Positions 6,676 to 6,787 of a stretch of 6,787 bases of DNA are shown in pieces; positions within the stretch are counted from its first letter, which is position 1; the number at the start of each line of letters is the position of its first letter. The position numbers and the translations under genes are program-made. The notes under the pieces are model-generated. The model was not told where the DNA came from. It saw only the letters and a program-made list of their open reading frames with translations, and ran no database searches. Origin of the DNA: Legionellaceae bacterium (lineage in GTDB: Bacteria > Pseudomonadota > Gammaproteobacteria > Legionellales > Legionellaceae); NCBI GenBank assembly GCA_947470005.1, contig CANISA010000086.1, positions 1-6,787 of the forward strand. The letters are read 5' to 3'.

Positions 6676-6787
6676 TTAAAGCCTCGGATAAAGCAACATT
6701 TGTTCTGTAAATTCAGTTTTACTCCCAGTTTCGTTGGCTAAAATTCAAACAGATCTCTCTTTTTTCACAAAAACTCAATCAATATAG

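Noticed and set aside
1..6787. CRISPR array, tRNA, rRNA or attachment site
   Set aside because: No regularly spaced repeats, cloverleaf or rRNA-like stretches were seen on either strand.

Overview
The window looks like accessory DNA from a gammaproteobacterium of low to moderate GC. It holds the 3' part of a non-ribosomal peptide synthetase (NRPS) gene, one insertion sequence, and a complete bifunctional sulfate-activation gene. The transposase resembles IS903-subgroup (IS5 family) enzymes that I associate with Legionella-like and other aquatic gammaproteobacteria. That assignment rests on memory and composition and is tentative.

Layout. Positions 1-3780 (+) are an NRPS open reading frame that enters from the left edge. 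It contains most of a condensation (C) domain, a full adenylation (A) domain, a peptidyl carrier protein (PCP) and a nearly complete epimerization (E) domain. The A-domain pocket reads D-L-T-K-F-G-E-V-G-K, one residue from the classical asparagine code DLTKLGEVGK, so the module is predicted to load L-Asn and epimerize it to D-Asn. Positions 3764-4887 are an IS5-family (IS903-like) element with perfect 18-bp terminal inverted repeats and a (-)-strand transposase. Positions 4909-6579 (-) encode a Sat-CysC fusion (ATP sulfurylase plus APS kinase). Its leader fills 6580-6787 and contains a good Shine-Dalgarno, two small dyads and a weak hairpin followed by eight Ts.

How the parts relate. The IS has cut the end of the NRPS gene: the last four codons and the TAG stop lie inside the IS terminal repeat. 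What is lost is whatever followed the E domain, either a docking (COM) tail or further modules. No convincing target-site duplication flanks the IS, so the NRPS and sat-cysC sides may have been joined by an IS-mediated deletion or recombination. The sat-cysC gene points toward the IS, with 21 bp and no recognisable terminator between them, so read-through would enter the transposase in sense and the NRPS in antisense. The two metabolic genes need not share a pathway.

The most interesting idea is the C-A(Asn)-T-E architecture. It matches the N-acyl-D-Asn prodrug loading modules of colibactin (ClbN), xenocoumacin and zwittermicin-type pathways. The half of the C domain that would test this lies outside the window.
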